DNA of 64,000 nucleotides, taken from contig JAEWZX010000001.1 in assembly GCA_023394965.1 (NCBI GenBank), forward strand, positions 1 to 64,000. Reading direction: 5' to 3'. The position numbers and the translations under genes are program-made. The notes under the pieces were generated by a model. That model did no database searches and had not been told where the DNA came from. It saw nothing but the letters and a program-made list of their open reading frames with translations. The stretch comes from Pseudomonadota bacterium. Lineage in GTDB: Bacteria; Pseudomonadota; Alphaproteobacteria; Sphingomonadales; Sphingomonadaceae. Within the stretch, counting starts at the first letter, position 1; each line of letters begins with the position of its first letter. Positions 16,196 through 24,127 of this stretch are shown piece after piece.

Positions 16196-17218
16196 ATGGA
16201 TTACGTCAATCTCGGCCCATCGGGGCTCAAGGTTTCGCGCCTGTGCCTGGGCTGCATGAGCTATGGCGATACCAGCCGCGGCTGGCATGGCGACTGGGTG
16301 CTGGACCAGGACCACTCGCGCCCCTTCATCCGCGAGGCGCTGGAAGCAGGGATCAACTTCTTCGACACTGCCAATATGTATTCGCTCGGCGCGTCGGAAG
16401 AGGTCATCGGCAGGCTGCTGCCCGAATTCGCCCGGCGCGACGAGATCGTGCTGGCGACCAAGGCGTTCATGCCCTGGCAACAGGCCCCCAATACCGGCGG
16501 CCTGTCGCGCAAGGCGCTGATGCAGGCAATCGACGACAGTCTGGCCCGGCTGGGCATGGAGTATGTCGACCTGTTCCAGATCCACCGCTGGGACAGCCAG
16601 ACTCCGATCGAGGAAACGATGGAGGCGCTGCACGACATCGTGAAAGCGGGCAAGGCGCGCTATATCGGCGCATCGTCCATGTGGGCCTGGCAGTTCGCCA
16701 AGGCGCAGGAAGTGGCGCGGGCCAATGGCTGGACGCGGTTCATTTCCATGCAGAACCACGTCAACCTGCTCTATCGCGAGGAAGAGCGCGAGATGCTGCC
16801 GCTGTGCGCGGATCAGGGCGTGGGCGTGATCCCGTGGAGCCCGCTGGCCCGTGGCCGGCTGGCGCGCAGCTGGGATGAAACCACCGTGCGCAGCGAAACC
16901 GACGGTTTCGGCAAAACGCTCTATCGCCAGCAGGAAGAAGCGGACCGGGCCATTGTGGAAGCGGTGGGCGCCATCGCGGCGGAACGCGGCGTGTCGCGCG
17001 CCAGCGTGGCGCTCGGCTGGCATTTCGCCAAGGGCGTGACCGCACCGATCATCGGCGCGACCAAGGATGGGCACATCGCCGCTGCCGTGGCGGCGATGGA
17101 TCTGGAACTGACGGCAGACGAAGTCGCCCGGCTCGAAGCGCCCTATCTGCCGAAAAACCCGGTCGGCGTGGAAACCACCGTGGCGCATGACTGGTCGCTG
17201 TCGGTGGCGGGCAGCTAG
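16196..17218 (+). CDS. Aldo/keto reductase
   Basis: A 340-residue NADPH-dependent oxidoreductase of the AKR fold, similar in size to YajO/Tas and potassium-channel beta-subunit-like members. The catalytic tetrad is visible: Asp and Tyr in NFFDTANMYSLG, Lys in EIVLATKAF and His in DLFQIHRWD. The strand GVGVIPWSPLARGRL and the C-terminal APIIGATK for NADPH phosphate binding are also present. A very strong ribosome site (AAAGGAGGAG) precedes the ATG. It stands alone between the acyl-CoA dehydrogenase operon and the regulator, with an inverted repeat upstream that may be an operator. The substrate aldehyde or ketone is unknown. Confidence 0.93.
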   Translation: MDYVNLGPSGLKVSRLCLGCMSYGDTSRGWHGDWVLDQDHSRPFIREALEAGINFFDTANMYSLGASEEVIGRLLPEFARRDEIVLATKAFMPWQQAPNTGGLSRKALMQAIDDSLARLGMEYVDLFQIHRWDSQTPIEETMEALHDIVKAGKARYIGASSMWAWQFAKAQEVARANGWTRFISMQNHVNLLYREEEREMLPLCADQGVGVIPWSPLARGRLARSWDETTVRSETDGFGKTLYRQQEEADRAIVEAVGAIAAERGVSRASVALGWHFAKGVTAPIIGATKDGHIAAAVAAMDLELTADEVARLEAPYLPKNPVGVETTVAHDWSLSVAGS

Positions 17219-17362
17219 CGCGGGCGAACGACGCGGCCGCGCCCACGGCCACATGCGATCCCCCCGGCCCCGGCGCGAAGTGTTACAATCGCACCGGCAG
17301 GGGTCACAAACCAGTCATATGTGTGCGCCATCGCTGCCCGGACAGGGTGGGATGAAAACCGC

Positions 17363-18040
17363 GTGCGTACGATCAATATTTTCCTGACCGATCCAATTGC
17401 CGGGGAATATCCCGACTTCGAAAACGGCGAACTGCGCTATGCCTTCGCCCGGCTGTATTCCGACGGGCCGCGGCGGCTGGTGGAAGGGCCGGTCTGCGCC
17501 TTTATCGACTGGGTGATGGAAGACCTGTCCGGCCTGGAAATGTGCCGCCGCCTGCGGTCCGACCCGCGGATGGAAGACGCGCATGTCACCATCGTGCTGG
17601 AACAGGACGATGCGGAAGACAAACGCCGCGCGCTGCGCGCCGGGGCGGACGATTATCTGGTCGGCCCGGCGGACCGTACCACCATTCTGGACCGGGTGAT
17701 GGCGCTGCAGGGCGGCATTGGCCAGCAGCGCATCAACGAACGGCTGGAACTGGGGGCGCTGCTGGTCGATCTGGCGGCGCTGCAGGCGCGCTGGGATGGC
17801 CAGCCGCTGGACCTGCGGCCCAATGAATTCCGCCTGCTGCATTTCCTCGCCCAGAACCCCGACCGCGTGCTGTCCCGCACCGATCTGATCGCCGCGCTGG
17901 GCAAGCAGGAACCGCCGATCGACGAACGCACGGTGGACGTCTGGATCGGCCGCCTGCGCCGCGCCCTGCGGATGGTGGGCGCAGGCGAACGGGTGCGCAC
18001 GGTCCGCTCGCTGGGGTATGTGTACGACAGTTACGACTGA
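17363..18040 (+). CDS. OmpR/PhoB-like winged-helix regulator with degenerate receiver domain
   Basis: About 225 residues. The N-terminal part is a receiver domain and the C-terminal part a winged helix (LRPNEFRLLHFLAQNPDRVLSR ... VDVWIGRLRRALR ... VRTVRSLGYVYD). The phospho-acceptor-like Asp is kept in FIDWVMEDLSGLE. However, the acidic pair at the start is reduced (IFLTDP), the switch Thr position reads VLEQDD, and the conserved Lys of the K-P motif is Gly (DDYLVGPAD). So phosphorylation is doubtful. The start is uncertain: a GTG at 17363 fits the family N-terminus; an upstream ATG at 17321 would add 14 residues. No histidine kinase gene adjoins it. Confidence 0.8.
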   Translation: MRTINIFLTDPIAGEYPDFENGELRYAFARLYSDGPRRLVEGPVCAFIDWVMEDLSGLEMCRRLRSDPRMEDAHVTIVLEQDDAEDKRRALRAGADDYLVGPADRTTILDRVMALQGGIGQQRINERLELGALLVDLAALQARWDGQPLDLRPNEFRLLHFLAQNPDRVLSRTDLIAALGKQEPPIDERTVDVWIGRLRRALRMVGAGERVRTVRSLGYVYDSYD

Positions 18041-18293
18041 GTGGCGGGAAGGTTGGGGCAGGCTGCCTGGCCAGTCAGCTTTGCGCCCTCTTTCTGGACG
18101 TTCAGGCGTTTACTGCGGATGCCTGAAAGCGGAACGGCAGCTTTGCTCCGGTTTTGAGCACCTCGAATGTCTGATTAGGGGTGGAAATCAGACTACCCGC
18201 TAATCGAAAGAGTACGATGAAAGCCGGTCGGTAACGATCCCACAACCGACACTGCGGTCTTGGCCTAGACATCCGTACCGGCACACCGGTGCG
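18041..18293. other. Intergenic region with dispersed-repeat-like sequence
   Basis: No credible gene. GAACGGCAGCTT at 18132-18143 recurs exactly at 18803-18814. Both copies sit in stretches resembling the degenerate intergenic repeats seen in many sphingomonad genomes. No clear promoter or terminator was found. Confidence 0.35.
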
Positions 18294-18620
18294 CTACGAC
18301 GTCGAACATTCGTTTAGCAGGCGGGCTGCGGCCGCTGCATCGTTGTCGGCTTCGAGCTTTTTTGCGAATTCAACAACATCTGGTTTGATCTGATTTATCC
18401 AATCTAATCCACCATGCTTAGAGGCAATAGCGTCTGCTTGCTCATACGCCCATCGTCGAAGCTCGGGGTCGCTCGAGCCTCCTCTTGCTACCCCCATGAT
18501 GGTTATACAGTTCACTGGATCAGAACTATCGTAGGAGTTAGAAGATGACTTGTTGCAGCCCACTGTACACGCTGCGGCGACTAGTAATACGACAAGCTTT
18601 TTCGAATCGTTTTTCGGCAT
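18294..18620 (-). CDS. Small hypothetical lipoprotein
   Basis: A 108-residue protein with a basic start, a hydrophobic core and lipobox TVGC (Cys22), followed by a Ser/Asn-rich linker. The mature part is helical and charged, with WAYEQADAIASKHGGLDWI and a repeated-Ala helix near the C-terminus, including two further cysteines. I do not recognise a family. Codon use looks less GC-rich than in its neighbours, which fits the gene-poor accessory stretch it lies in. Its downstream side faces the regulator gene convergently. Being a lipoprotein is well supported; function is unknown. Confidence 0.65.
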   Translation of the reverse strand: MPKNDSKKLVVLLVAAACTVGCNKSSSNSYDSSDPVNCITIMGVARGGSSDPELRRWAYEQADAIASKHGGLDWINQIKPDVVEFAKKLEADNDAAAAARLLNECSTS

Positions 18621-19124
18621 GTGGGCGCGCTAACAATCCAGCTTTAAGAAATCTGTAAACGGCAAATCTGCAAAGCCATCCAACTACCCAGTTATCGAAC
18701 ATTTGTTGATGGTCGAAATCGACTGCCTGCTTTGAGGTAAATAAAAAACCCTATCGAAAGTCGAGAAAAAGGGCGCGAAGCGTCGTGCGTCCGCATCTAA
18801 ACGAACGGCAGCTTACAGCCCCATTGGAAACGCTTCAAACGACCGATATTGGGGCGCTTTGCTAACAACACTCGCATTTCCGCTTTGGGGTCGATAGCAG
18901 CCGGACCGGTCTTTGTTTTGGGTGCGCGATTAGCGGAAAGTCGGCCTTCAGGCGTTTCGACAACACGCGAGCAGGTCTGCAATGAAGGTGGTCTTCACAC
19001 GGTGGGTTTCAAGAAAAGCCCACATTAGCCATCTACCCCCGGATTTACGTTCTTGAAACGATGGCGCTTGTTGGAGAAGGTTCGCAAGGTTAGAGCGATC
19101 CGTCCGATTGCCGAGCCAAAGCAG
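18621..19124. other. Gene-poor intergenic region with degenerate repeats
   Basis: About 500 bases without a convincing gene. A 61-codon open frame on the minus strand (18797-18982) has low-complexity, repeat-like composition and I do not call it. The stretch 18800-18970 includes the 12-base GAACGGCAGCTT copy and several near-inverted GCGGAAA segments, typical of decayed intergenic repeat units. No RNA gene or clear promoter was seen. Confidence 0.4.
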
Positions 19125-20021
19125 CTATTGATCCACGTGATCGAGTGCCTCGATCCATTCTCTAGCGCCCAGAAGTACTTCATTCATGCGATCTACCCCG
19201 TTAGCGTCACGCATAAGATGGTCCAGACCGGTAAATTCTCGATAGGTTACGTTTGTTTTTCCGGCTCCCCGCAGCAAGTCACGTCCTGCGCGCGCAGTGG
19301 AAACTGGCGAAGACTTATCACGGGCGCCATGGATCAAAAGGACAGGCGCTGAGGACTGCGCGAGGCTTCTTGCTGGTACAATGTCGATAGCATCGTCCCA
19401 CCAACGATAGCTCAGTCCCGCCCAACGCCTTTGCCCTGTTGGCTGCTGGTGGGCGGCAGCGAAGACGGCCAGCGCTTCTGATGACACTTGAGGGGGCACA
19501 GCTTCGCGGATGAGATCACCAAGTGGCACGCCCGTCCCCGACGAAAGAACGATAGTGGCTTTCGTTTCTGGCACCAGCGGAGCGAGCAGGGCGGCCACCG
19601 CTCCTCCTTCGGAGCCGCCGAAAATGACGATGCTCCCATCCCGCCACGACTGACGACGTAGATCGGCAATCACTCTCAAACAATCCTGAACCCGTTGGCT
19701 GAGAGTATACCGGTCCCAATATTGTTGGGAGCAGCCATCGACCAATGGCGTATCGTCCCCACGTCCCGAACCGATTTTGTCTATCAGGAGAATGCGTGCA
19801 TGGGGCCGCAACGCCTCTGCAGCGTCTCGCAGATTAGGCTTGCTCGACACAGCTTCGCAACCAGTACCTTGCATGACCAACACAATTTCCGAGGAGCGGC
19901 CGCTCGCCTCTGCCAACCAATAAGTAATTGTGCTTCCATCTGGGCGTTCAACCTCGTGCCGGATCATCGGTGGTTGGTGTGCCGAAGGCGTTGCTAACGC
20001 GAGTAAAATAGCGGCGAGCAT
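19125..20021 (-). CDS. Exported alpha/beta hydrolase
   Basis: A 298-residue protein with a short N-terminal signal (MLAAILLALATPSAHQ). The alpha/beta hydrolase core has the nucleophile elbow G-G-S-E-G-G in IVIFGGSEGGAVAALLAPL, the acid Asp in PVLLIHGARDKSSPV, and the histidine in FTGLDHLMRD. The oxyanion strand EIVLVMQGTGC is also present. This resembles dienelactone hydrolase or prolyl oligopeptidase-like esterases. It is divergent from the DUF5694-like gene with 187 bases between. No pathway partner is evident and its composition looks less GC-rich than the flanking operons. Catalytic competence is likely, substrate unknown. Confidence 0.8.
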   Translation of the reverse strand: MLAAILLALATPSAHQPPMIRHEVERPDGSTITYWLAEASGRSSEIVLVMQGTGCEAVSSKPNLRDAAEALRPHARILLIDKIGSGRGDDTPLVDGCSQQYWDRYTLSQRVQDCLRVIADLRRQSWRDGSIVIFGGSEGGAVAALLAPLVPETKATIVLSSGTGVPLGDLIREAVPPQVSSEALAVFAAAHQQPTGQRRWAGLSYRWWDDAIDIVPARSLAQSSAPVLLIHGARDKSSPVSTARAGRDLLRGAGKTNVTYREFTGLDHLMRDANGVDRMNEVLLGAREWIEALDHVDQ

Positions 20022-20208
20022 CTGAGGTCAGTAGCACGGGCCGTGCCTTGGCGAAAAGGACGCACTTCTCTTAAACGAAGGCTCCTGCTTTCCATGCGGG
20101 AATAGGCAGCTTCATATTGGGGAGTGCGACAACCATTGTTCAACTGAGTGTTGACTGCGAAGCACGCTGATTGCACACATGGTGTGTTGTTAATGTAAGG
20201 CAGCGCTG

Positions 20209-21294
20209 ATGAAGTTTGTACTCTCGTTTCTGCTCATGCTTGGTGGAGCTTGTCCGACCGTGGCTCAAGACTATGCCCCCGTATTCGATCCCGGTAAGCT
20301 CAACGACCGAAGCGCTGGACCAGTAAACGAAGTCATGGTGCTGGGCACTCCGCACCTTTCGCAATTGCCAGAAAACTTCCGCGTGGAAATGGTAGACCCC
20401 CTCGTCGAGCGCCTCGTGGATTGGAAACCGACAGCGATTGCCATCGAGAACAACTCGGGCCTTCTGTGTGACAAGATGCGCCGCATGCCTGATCGGTACG
20501 AAGAGGCGATCGAAAGCTATTGTTTCGACCCGTCTGCTGCCGCGGCTGCGACTGCTCTGGACGTCCCTGAAGCCAACCTCAAAGCAGAAGCTCTGCTTGC
20601 TCAGCTTGAAGAGAATCCGACACCTGAAATCCGCCGAGAACTAGCAGCGGTATTTCTCGCAGCCGGTGAGCCAGGGTCAGCGGTTGTGCAGTGGCTGCGG
20701 TTGCCAGAGGCAGAAAGACACATCGACGGCATCTTGGATGAGGAGCTTGTCTCCTTGCTCCAGCACACCGCTGCCCGAAAAAGCGAAACCTATTCGGTCG
20801 CTGCGCAAGTTGCAGCGAGATCTGGGCTCGATCGGCTTTGGAGTGTCGACGACCAATCAACATATATGGGAGAACTGGAGGATGAGGAGGCGTTCGGTGC
20901 GGCAATCACGGCTGCCTGGAACAATCCCGCCACCAAATCGCAATCAGACGAAGCCGAGACGCTGGTATCTGGTTTGGATCGCCCTGGAGGATTGCTTGCT
21001 ATGTATCGTGCCTACAACACGCCGTCCTTCGCTGTGGTGAAATATCAGTCTGATTTTGGTGCGGCTCTCGCGGAGCCTTCGCCAGAAAGATATGGCCGGC
21101 ACTACGTCGCTTATTGGGAGACACGTAATCTCAGGATGGTCGCCAATATAAGAGAAATTCTCGGCCGGCAGGCAGGTACCAGAATGTTGGCCATCGTGGG
21201 AGCCTCTCATAAAGGGTATTACGAAGCTTATTTAAAGCAAATGCGCGACGCAGAGTTGGTCGATGTCATGCCGCTGCTCCAAGACGAAAACTGA
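20209..21294 (+). CDS. DUF5694-like exported protein (Tiki/TraB superfamily type)
   Basis: A 361-residue protein with an N-terminal signal peptide ending near TVAQDY. After it comes VMVLGTPHLSQLPENF with the V-L-G-T-x-H motif that opens this family, then LVDWKPTAIAIENN with the conserved acidic residue. Near the C-terminus, RMLAIVGASHKGYYEAYL gives the second G-x-x-H motif. Related proteins (TraB, GumN, Tiki) are proposed metal-dependent proteases, but no activity is established for this branch. A similarly built protein lies 1.5 kb downstream at 22834. DUF5694 membership is from memory of the motif pattern. Role unknown. Confidence 0.7.
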   Translation: MKFVLSFLLMLGGACPTVAQDYAPVFDPGKLNDRSAGPVNEVMVLGTPHLSQLPENFRVEMVDPLVERLVDWKPTAIAIENNSGLLCDKMRRMPDRYEEAIESYCFDPSAAAAATALDVPEANLKAEALLAQLEENPTPEIRRELAAVFLAAGEPGSAVVQWLRLPEAERHIDGILDEELVSLLQHTAARKSETYSVAAQVAARSGLDRLWSVDDQSTYMGELEDEEAFGAAITAAWNNPATKSQSDEAETLVSGLDRPGGLLAMYRAYNTPSFAVVKYQSDFGAALAEPSPERYGRHYVAYWETRNLRMVANIREILGRQAGTRMLAIVGASHKGYYEAYLKQMRDAELVDVMPLLQDEN

Positions 21295-21367
21295 TTGATC
21301 TCCCCGCGAGCGGCGGCTTTTTGGGGAAGCCGGCAATCAAATCTTTTTAGTAGACGGCGCGAGGAAG

Positions 21368-21571
21368 CCGCAAATTTGCGAGGCAGCCGCTGATGTTGTT
21401 TTGACTAATCCACTTGGCGACCAGCGCTATCTCCAACCGCACAGCGGTCATTATTGGCAGATTGGCGCCATAGGTCACCACGATCTTCCTTCGCGCTCGC
21501 TCTGGGATCGCACGCTCAAGGTAAGAGGCCCAAAAGGCGATGAGCAAACCGCTATTTTACAATTCCAATGA
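21368..21571 (+). pseudogene. Remnant of a sensor histidine kinase (N-terminal sensor region)
   Basis: In this frame the DNA reads TNPLGDQRYLQPHSGHYWQIG ... LPSRSLWDRTL before a stop at 21569-21571. This matches the extracytoplasmic sensor segment of a common alphaproteobacterial kinase family (D-P-R-F-x-x-P-x-S-G-x-Y-W-Q-I, then S-R-S-L-W-D). No start codon with a ribosome site, transmembrane segment, HAMP, or kinase domain is attached, so only a fragment remains. The upstream limit is arbitrary. It may be the relic of a two-component locus. Confidence 0.45.
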
Positions 21572-21605
21572 ATTCCCGCGCGAGTCGCTCAGGGTCGCCC
21601 AGCGC

Positions 21606-21785
21606 TCAATTTTCTTGCCAGACAGCGATGTTGAATGGCAACTTCTTGTCGCCCAATCGCTCGAAGTGCCCAACTAAACCGTCCGTCTTGGCGAACGTCA
21701 ACAATGGGGTCGTTAGCCGAAATTCCGCTTCCTGCGTTAGCGAACCCAAAAGCGGACTGTCGGGAAGCGGCCCAATTTTCGTCAT
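21606..21785 (-). pseudogene. Short hypothetical frame, possibly a decayed gene
   Basis: A 59-codon frame from ATG at 21785 (LPDSPLLGSLTQ ... HFERLGDKKLPFNIAVWQEN). After its stop at 21606 the same frame continues as ALGDPERLAREFIGIVK up to another stop. Both halves look protein-like, so this may be one small gene broken by a nonsense or frameshift change. I do not recognise a family and no good ribosome site was found. Confidence 0.25.
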
Positions 21786-21888
21786 CCACCCCAGTTCACT
21801 GCGCTATCTTGCAAGGGCTTTTGTAAGCAACCGCGCCGCCACACAGCATCTGTACTTGGGCGCGGCGCCCTCGCTATAGCCCGGCGTC

Positions 21889-22740
21889 ATGAGCATTGCC
21901 GTCTTCTGTACCGTTATCCTCGCCGCCGCGCTGCATGCCGCGTGGAATGCGATGGTGAAGGGGGGTAAGGACAAATATCTCGGCACGGCCGCCGTCGTCA
22001 TCGGGCAGGCGGTGTTTGCCATACCGACGCTGTTTTTCGTGCCTGCGCCGGACCCGTCCAGCTTCCTGCTCATCCTGGCCGGGATCGGGCTGCATCTGGG
22101 CTATCAGTTCTTCCTCATGGCATCGTACCGGGCGGGCGATCTGACGCAGGTTTATCCGCTGGCGCGGGGCAGTGCGCCGCTGATCGTGGCGCTGGTTTCG
22201 GTGGCGCTGCTGGGGGTCGGCCTGCAACCGGTCGAACTGGGGGCGATTGCGCTGATCGGGCTGGGCATCATGTCCATCGCGCTGGTCGGCAGGGGGCAGG
22301 GGCTGCACGATCGCAAAGCCGCCGTGCTGGCGCTGGGGACGGGCTGTTTCATCGCCGCCTATTCGCTGGTCGACGGGCTGGGCGCGCGCGAAGCGGGGAC
22401 GGCGCTGGGCTATTACGGCTGGCTGACCATCGGCAATGCGCTGGCGTTCTGCGCCATTACCGCCGTGGTGCGCCCCGCCGCGCTGGTGTGGGTCCCGCGC
22501 GAGGGGGTGCGGCTGATGCTGATCGGCGGGGGCGCATCCTATGCGGCCTATGCGCTGGTGGTATGGTCGTTCACGCAGGCGCCCATCGCGCTGGTCACGG
22601 CGCTGCGCGAAACCTCGATCGTCTTCGCCCTGCTGATCGGCGTGTTCGTACTGAAGGAAAAGCTCAGCCTGGCGAAAGTCGCCTCCACCATGATCGTGCT
22701 GGCAGGCGTGCTGATGACCCGGCTGGGCCGGTCGGCCTAG
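21889..22740 (+). CDS. EamA-family (DMT) transporter
   Basis: A 283-residue inner-membrane protein with about ten hydrophobic segments in two repeats, the EamA drug/metabolite transporter design. The first repeat holds MASYRAGDLTQVYPLARGSAPLIVAL and the second ALRETSIVFALLIGVFVLKEKLS, the paired proline/glutamate-rich signatures at the ends of each half. GC-rich codons return here after the gene-poor stretch. It stands alone upstream of a Tiki/TraB-like exported protein on the same strand, 93 bases apart. Family members export amino acids or other metabolites; the substrate is not readable from the sequence. Confidence 0.88.
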   Translation: MSIAVFCTVILAAALHAAWNAMVKGGKDKYLGTAAVVIGQAVFAIPTLFFVPAPDPSSFLLILAGIGLHLGYQFFLMASYRAGDLTQVYPLARGSAPLIVALVSVALLGVGLQPVELGAIALIGLGIMSIALVGRGQGLHDRKAAVLALGTGCFIAAYSLVDGLGAREAGTALGYYGWLTIGNALAFCAITAVVRPAALVWVPREGVRLMLIGGGASYAAYALVVWSFTQAPIALVTALRETSIVFALLIGVFVLKEKLSLAKVASTMIVLAGVLMTRLGRSA

Positions 22741-22833
22741 GCGGGGGGCGGGCCGGTGCAGCCTGGGTCATGACAGGCGCGTTTCGGGGCGTTATCGGCG
22801 GCGGTTCCTGTCAATAATGAGGGTGTAGGACTT

Positions 22834-24042
22834 TTGCGGTATTTTGCAGCGTTTCTGGTCGCGATCGTTACGGCTCTGCCGGTCGGGGCGAAGGCGGCGG
22901 ACCCGGCGGAGACGGCTCCGGCGCGGGTGATCGTGCTGGGTGTCGATCACGGGACCCAGCTTGTTTCCAGCAAGGACCAGCCCGGCGTGCTGGGCGCGTA
23001 TCTGGAAAGCCTGCGGCCCGATGCGATCTGTATCGAACGGCCGCCCGAACAGGCCGCGCGCAACGACTATTACGAATATACCTATGAAGTGCAGGGCATC
23101 ATCCTGCCGTTTGCCGAACGGACCGACACCGCGCTGTGCCCGATCGACTGGATGCCGCCGGTGGAAGATCAGAAGCTGGGCTTTGGCCTCGATCTCGACA
23201 CGCCGCTGTTCCTGCGGCGTCCGGCGGGGTTTCAGGGTTTCCTGAGCTTCCCCGACCCCGCCGTGCTGGAACGGGATTTCTTCGCCTCCGACACGTCGGA
23301 CGAGGGGGCCAAGGTCCGCCAATGGGCCAGCCAGCCCCCCGCCCGCGCCGATCAGGACCTGCCACGCCGCCTCTATCTCTATCGCACGTTCATGCAGGCG
23401 CAGCGCATCCGCGCAGCGGCCGCCGCCCGCCCCGGCAAGACGATCCTGGTCGTCATCGGCTATTTCCACAAACCCGACATCGAAGCCATTCTCGCCCACG
23501 ATCCGGCAATCGAACTGGTGCCCGCCACCAGCCATGCCCGTCCGGATGACGCCGCTGTCACCGCCGCCACATCGACCCGGCAACTGACGGACATCGCCCT
23601 GTTCAACATCATGGGCGTGCAGGCGGATACGGGCGTGGTCGACTGGGCTTGGGTGGGCAGCATTGTCGACCGGCTGGAACGCGAAGCCCCCGGCCCGGCG
23701 GCGGTACTGCTGCGCACGCGGTATGATCTGCTGACCGGCACGATCACCCCCCGCCAGGCCATCACGCGCTACAGATCGCTGGCGGATGCGGGCGAAGACG
23801 ATGCCCGGTTCGACTGGACCGGGGTGGAGGATGCGTCGCGCATCGATTCCTATTTCGATCCATTCGGCAATCTGACCATCCGCCAGCGTGCCGCAGTGGA
23901 ACTGGCACGCACGCTCTATGCGCTGGGGCGGATGAAAGAGGGTGACAGGGTCATCGACGGCCTGGTGACAGCGCTGCCCGAACGCAAGGGACAGCAGCTT
24001 TCCGGCTATGCCAGGCGGCTTCGGGACGCGAAGAAATCGTGA
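22834..24042 (+). CDS. Exported hypothetical protein, Tiki/TraB-like
   Basis: About 402 residues starting at a TTG; the signal peptide MRYFAAFLVAIVTALPVGAK supports this start. The mature part begins with RVIVLGVDHGTQL, then LRPDAICIERPPEQ, and later KTILVVIGYFHKPDIEAIL. These are the same landmarks (G-x-x-H, acidic residue, second G-x-x-H) as in the DUF5694-like protein at 20209. The last 130 residues are helical and may hold repeat-type helices (NLTIRQRAAVELARTLYALG). Convergent with the TonB receptor at 24128; a shared hairpin lies between. Function unknown; a metal-dependent hydrolase is one possibility. Confidence 0.65.
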   Translation: MRYFAAFLVAIVTALPVGAKAADPAETAPARVIVLGVDHGTQLVSSKDQPGVLGAYLESLRPDAICIERPPEQAARNDYYEYTYEVQGIILPFAERTDTALCPIDWMPPVEDQKLGFGLDLDTPLFLRRPAGFQGFLSFPDPAVLERDFFASDTSDEGAKVRQWASQPPARADQDLPRRLYLYRTFMQAQRIRAAAAARPGKTILVVIGYFHKPDIEAILAHDPAIELVPATSHARPDDAAVTAATSTRQLTDIALFNIMGVQADTGVVDWAWVGSIVDRLEREAPGPAAVLLRTRYDLLTGTITPRQAITRYRSLADAGEDDARFDWTGVEDASRIDSYFDPFGNLTIRQRAAVELARTLYALGRMKEGDRVIDGLVTALPERKGQQLSGYARRLRDAKKS

Positions 24043-24070
24043 CCAGCTGAGCCGACTATAGTGGGGATAT

Positions 24071-24104
24071 AAACAGCAAAGGGGGCCGCCCGTAGGCAGC
24101 CCCC
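24071..24104 (-). terminator. Terminator of the TonB receptor gene
   Basis: GGGGGCCGCC (24081-24090) pairs with GGCAGCCCCC (24095-24104) around CGTA with one mismatch. On the minus strand it is followed by TTTGCTGTTT. It lies 23 bases past the receptor stop codon. Confidence 0.7.
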
Positions 24105-24127
24105 GGTAAGGTCGGTTGGCGGCGGGC

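Noticed and set aside
16019..17254. A 411-codon minus-strand frame opposite the aldo/keto reductase
   Set aside because: The aldo/keto reductase has a strong ribosome site and full catalytic tetrad on the plus strand.
18797..18982. A 61-codon minus-strand frame in the gene-poor patch
   Set aside because: It lies in degenerate repeat sequence, has no ribosome site and its translation looks like those arising from intergenic repeats.
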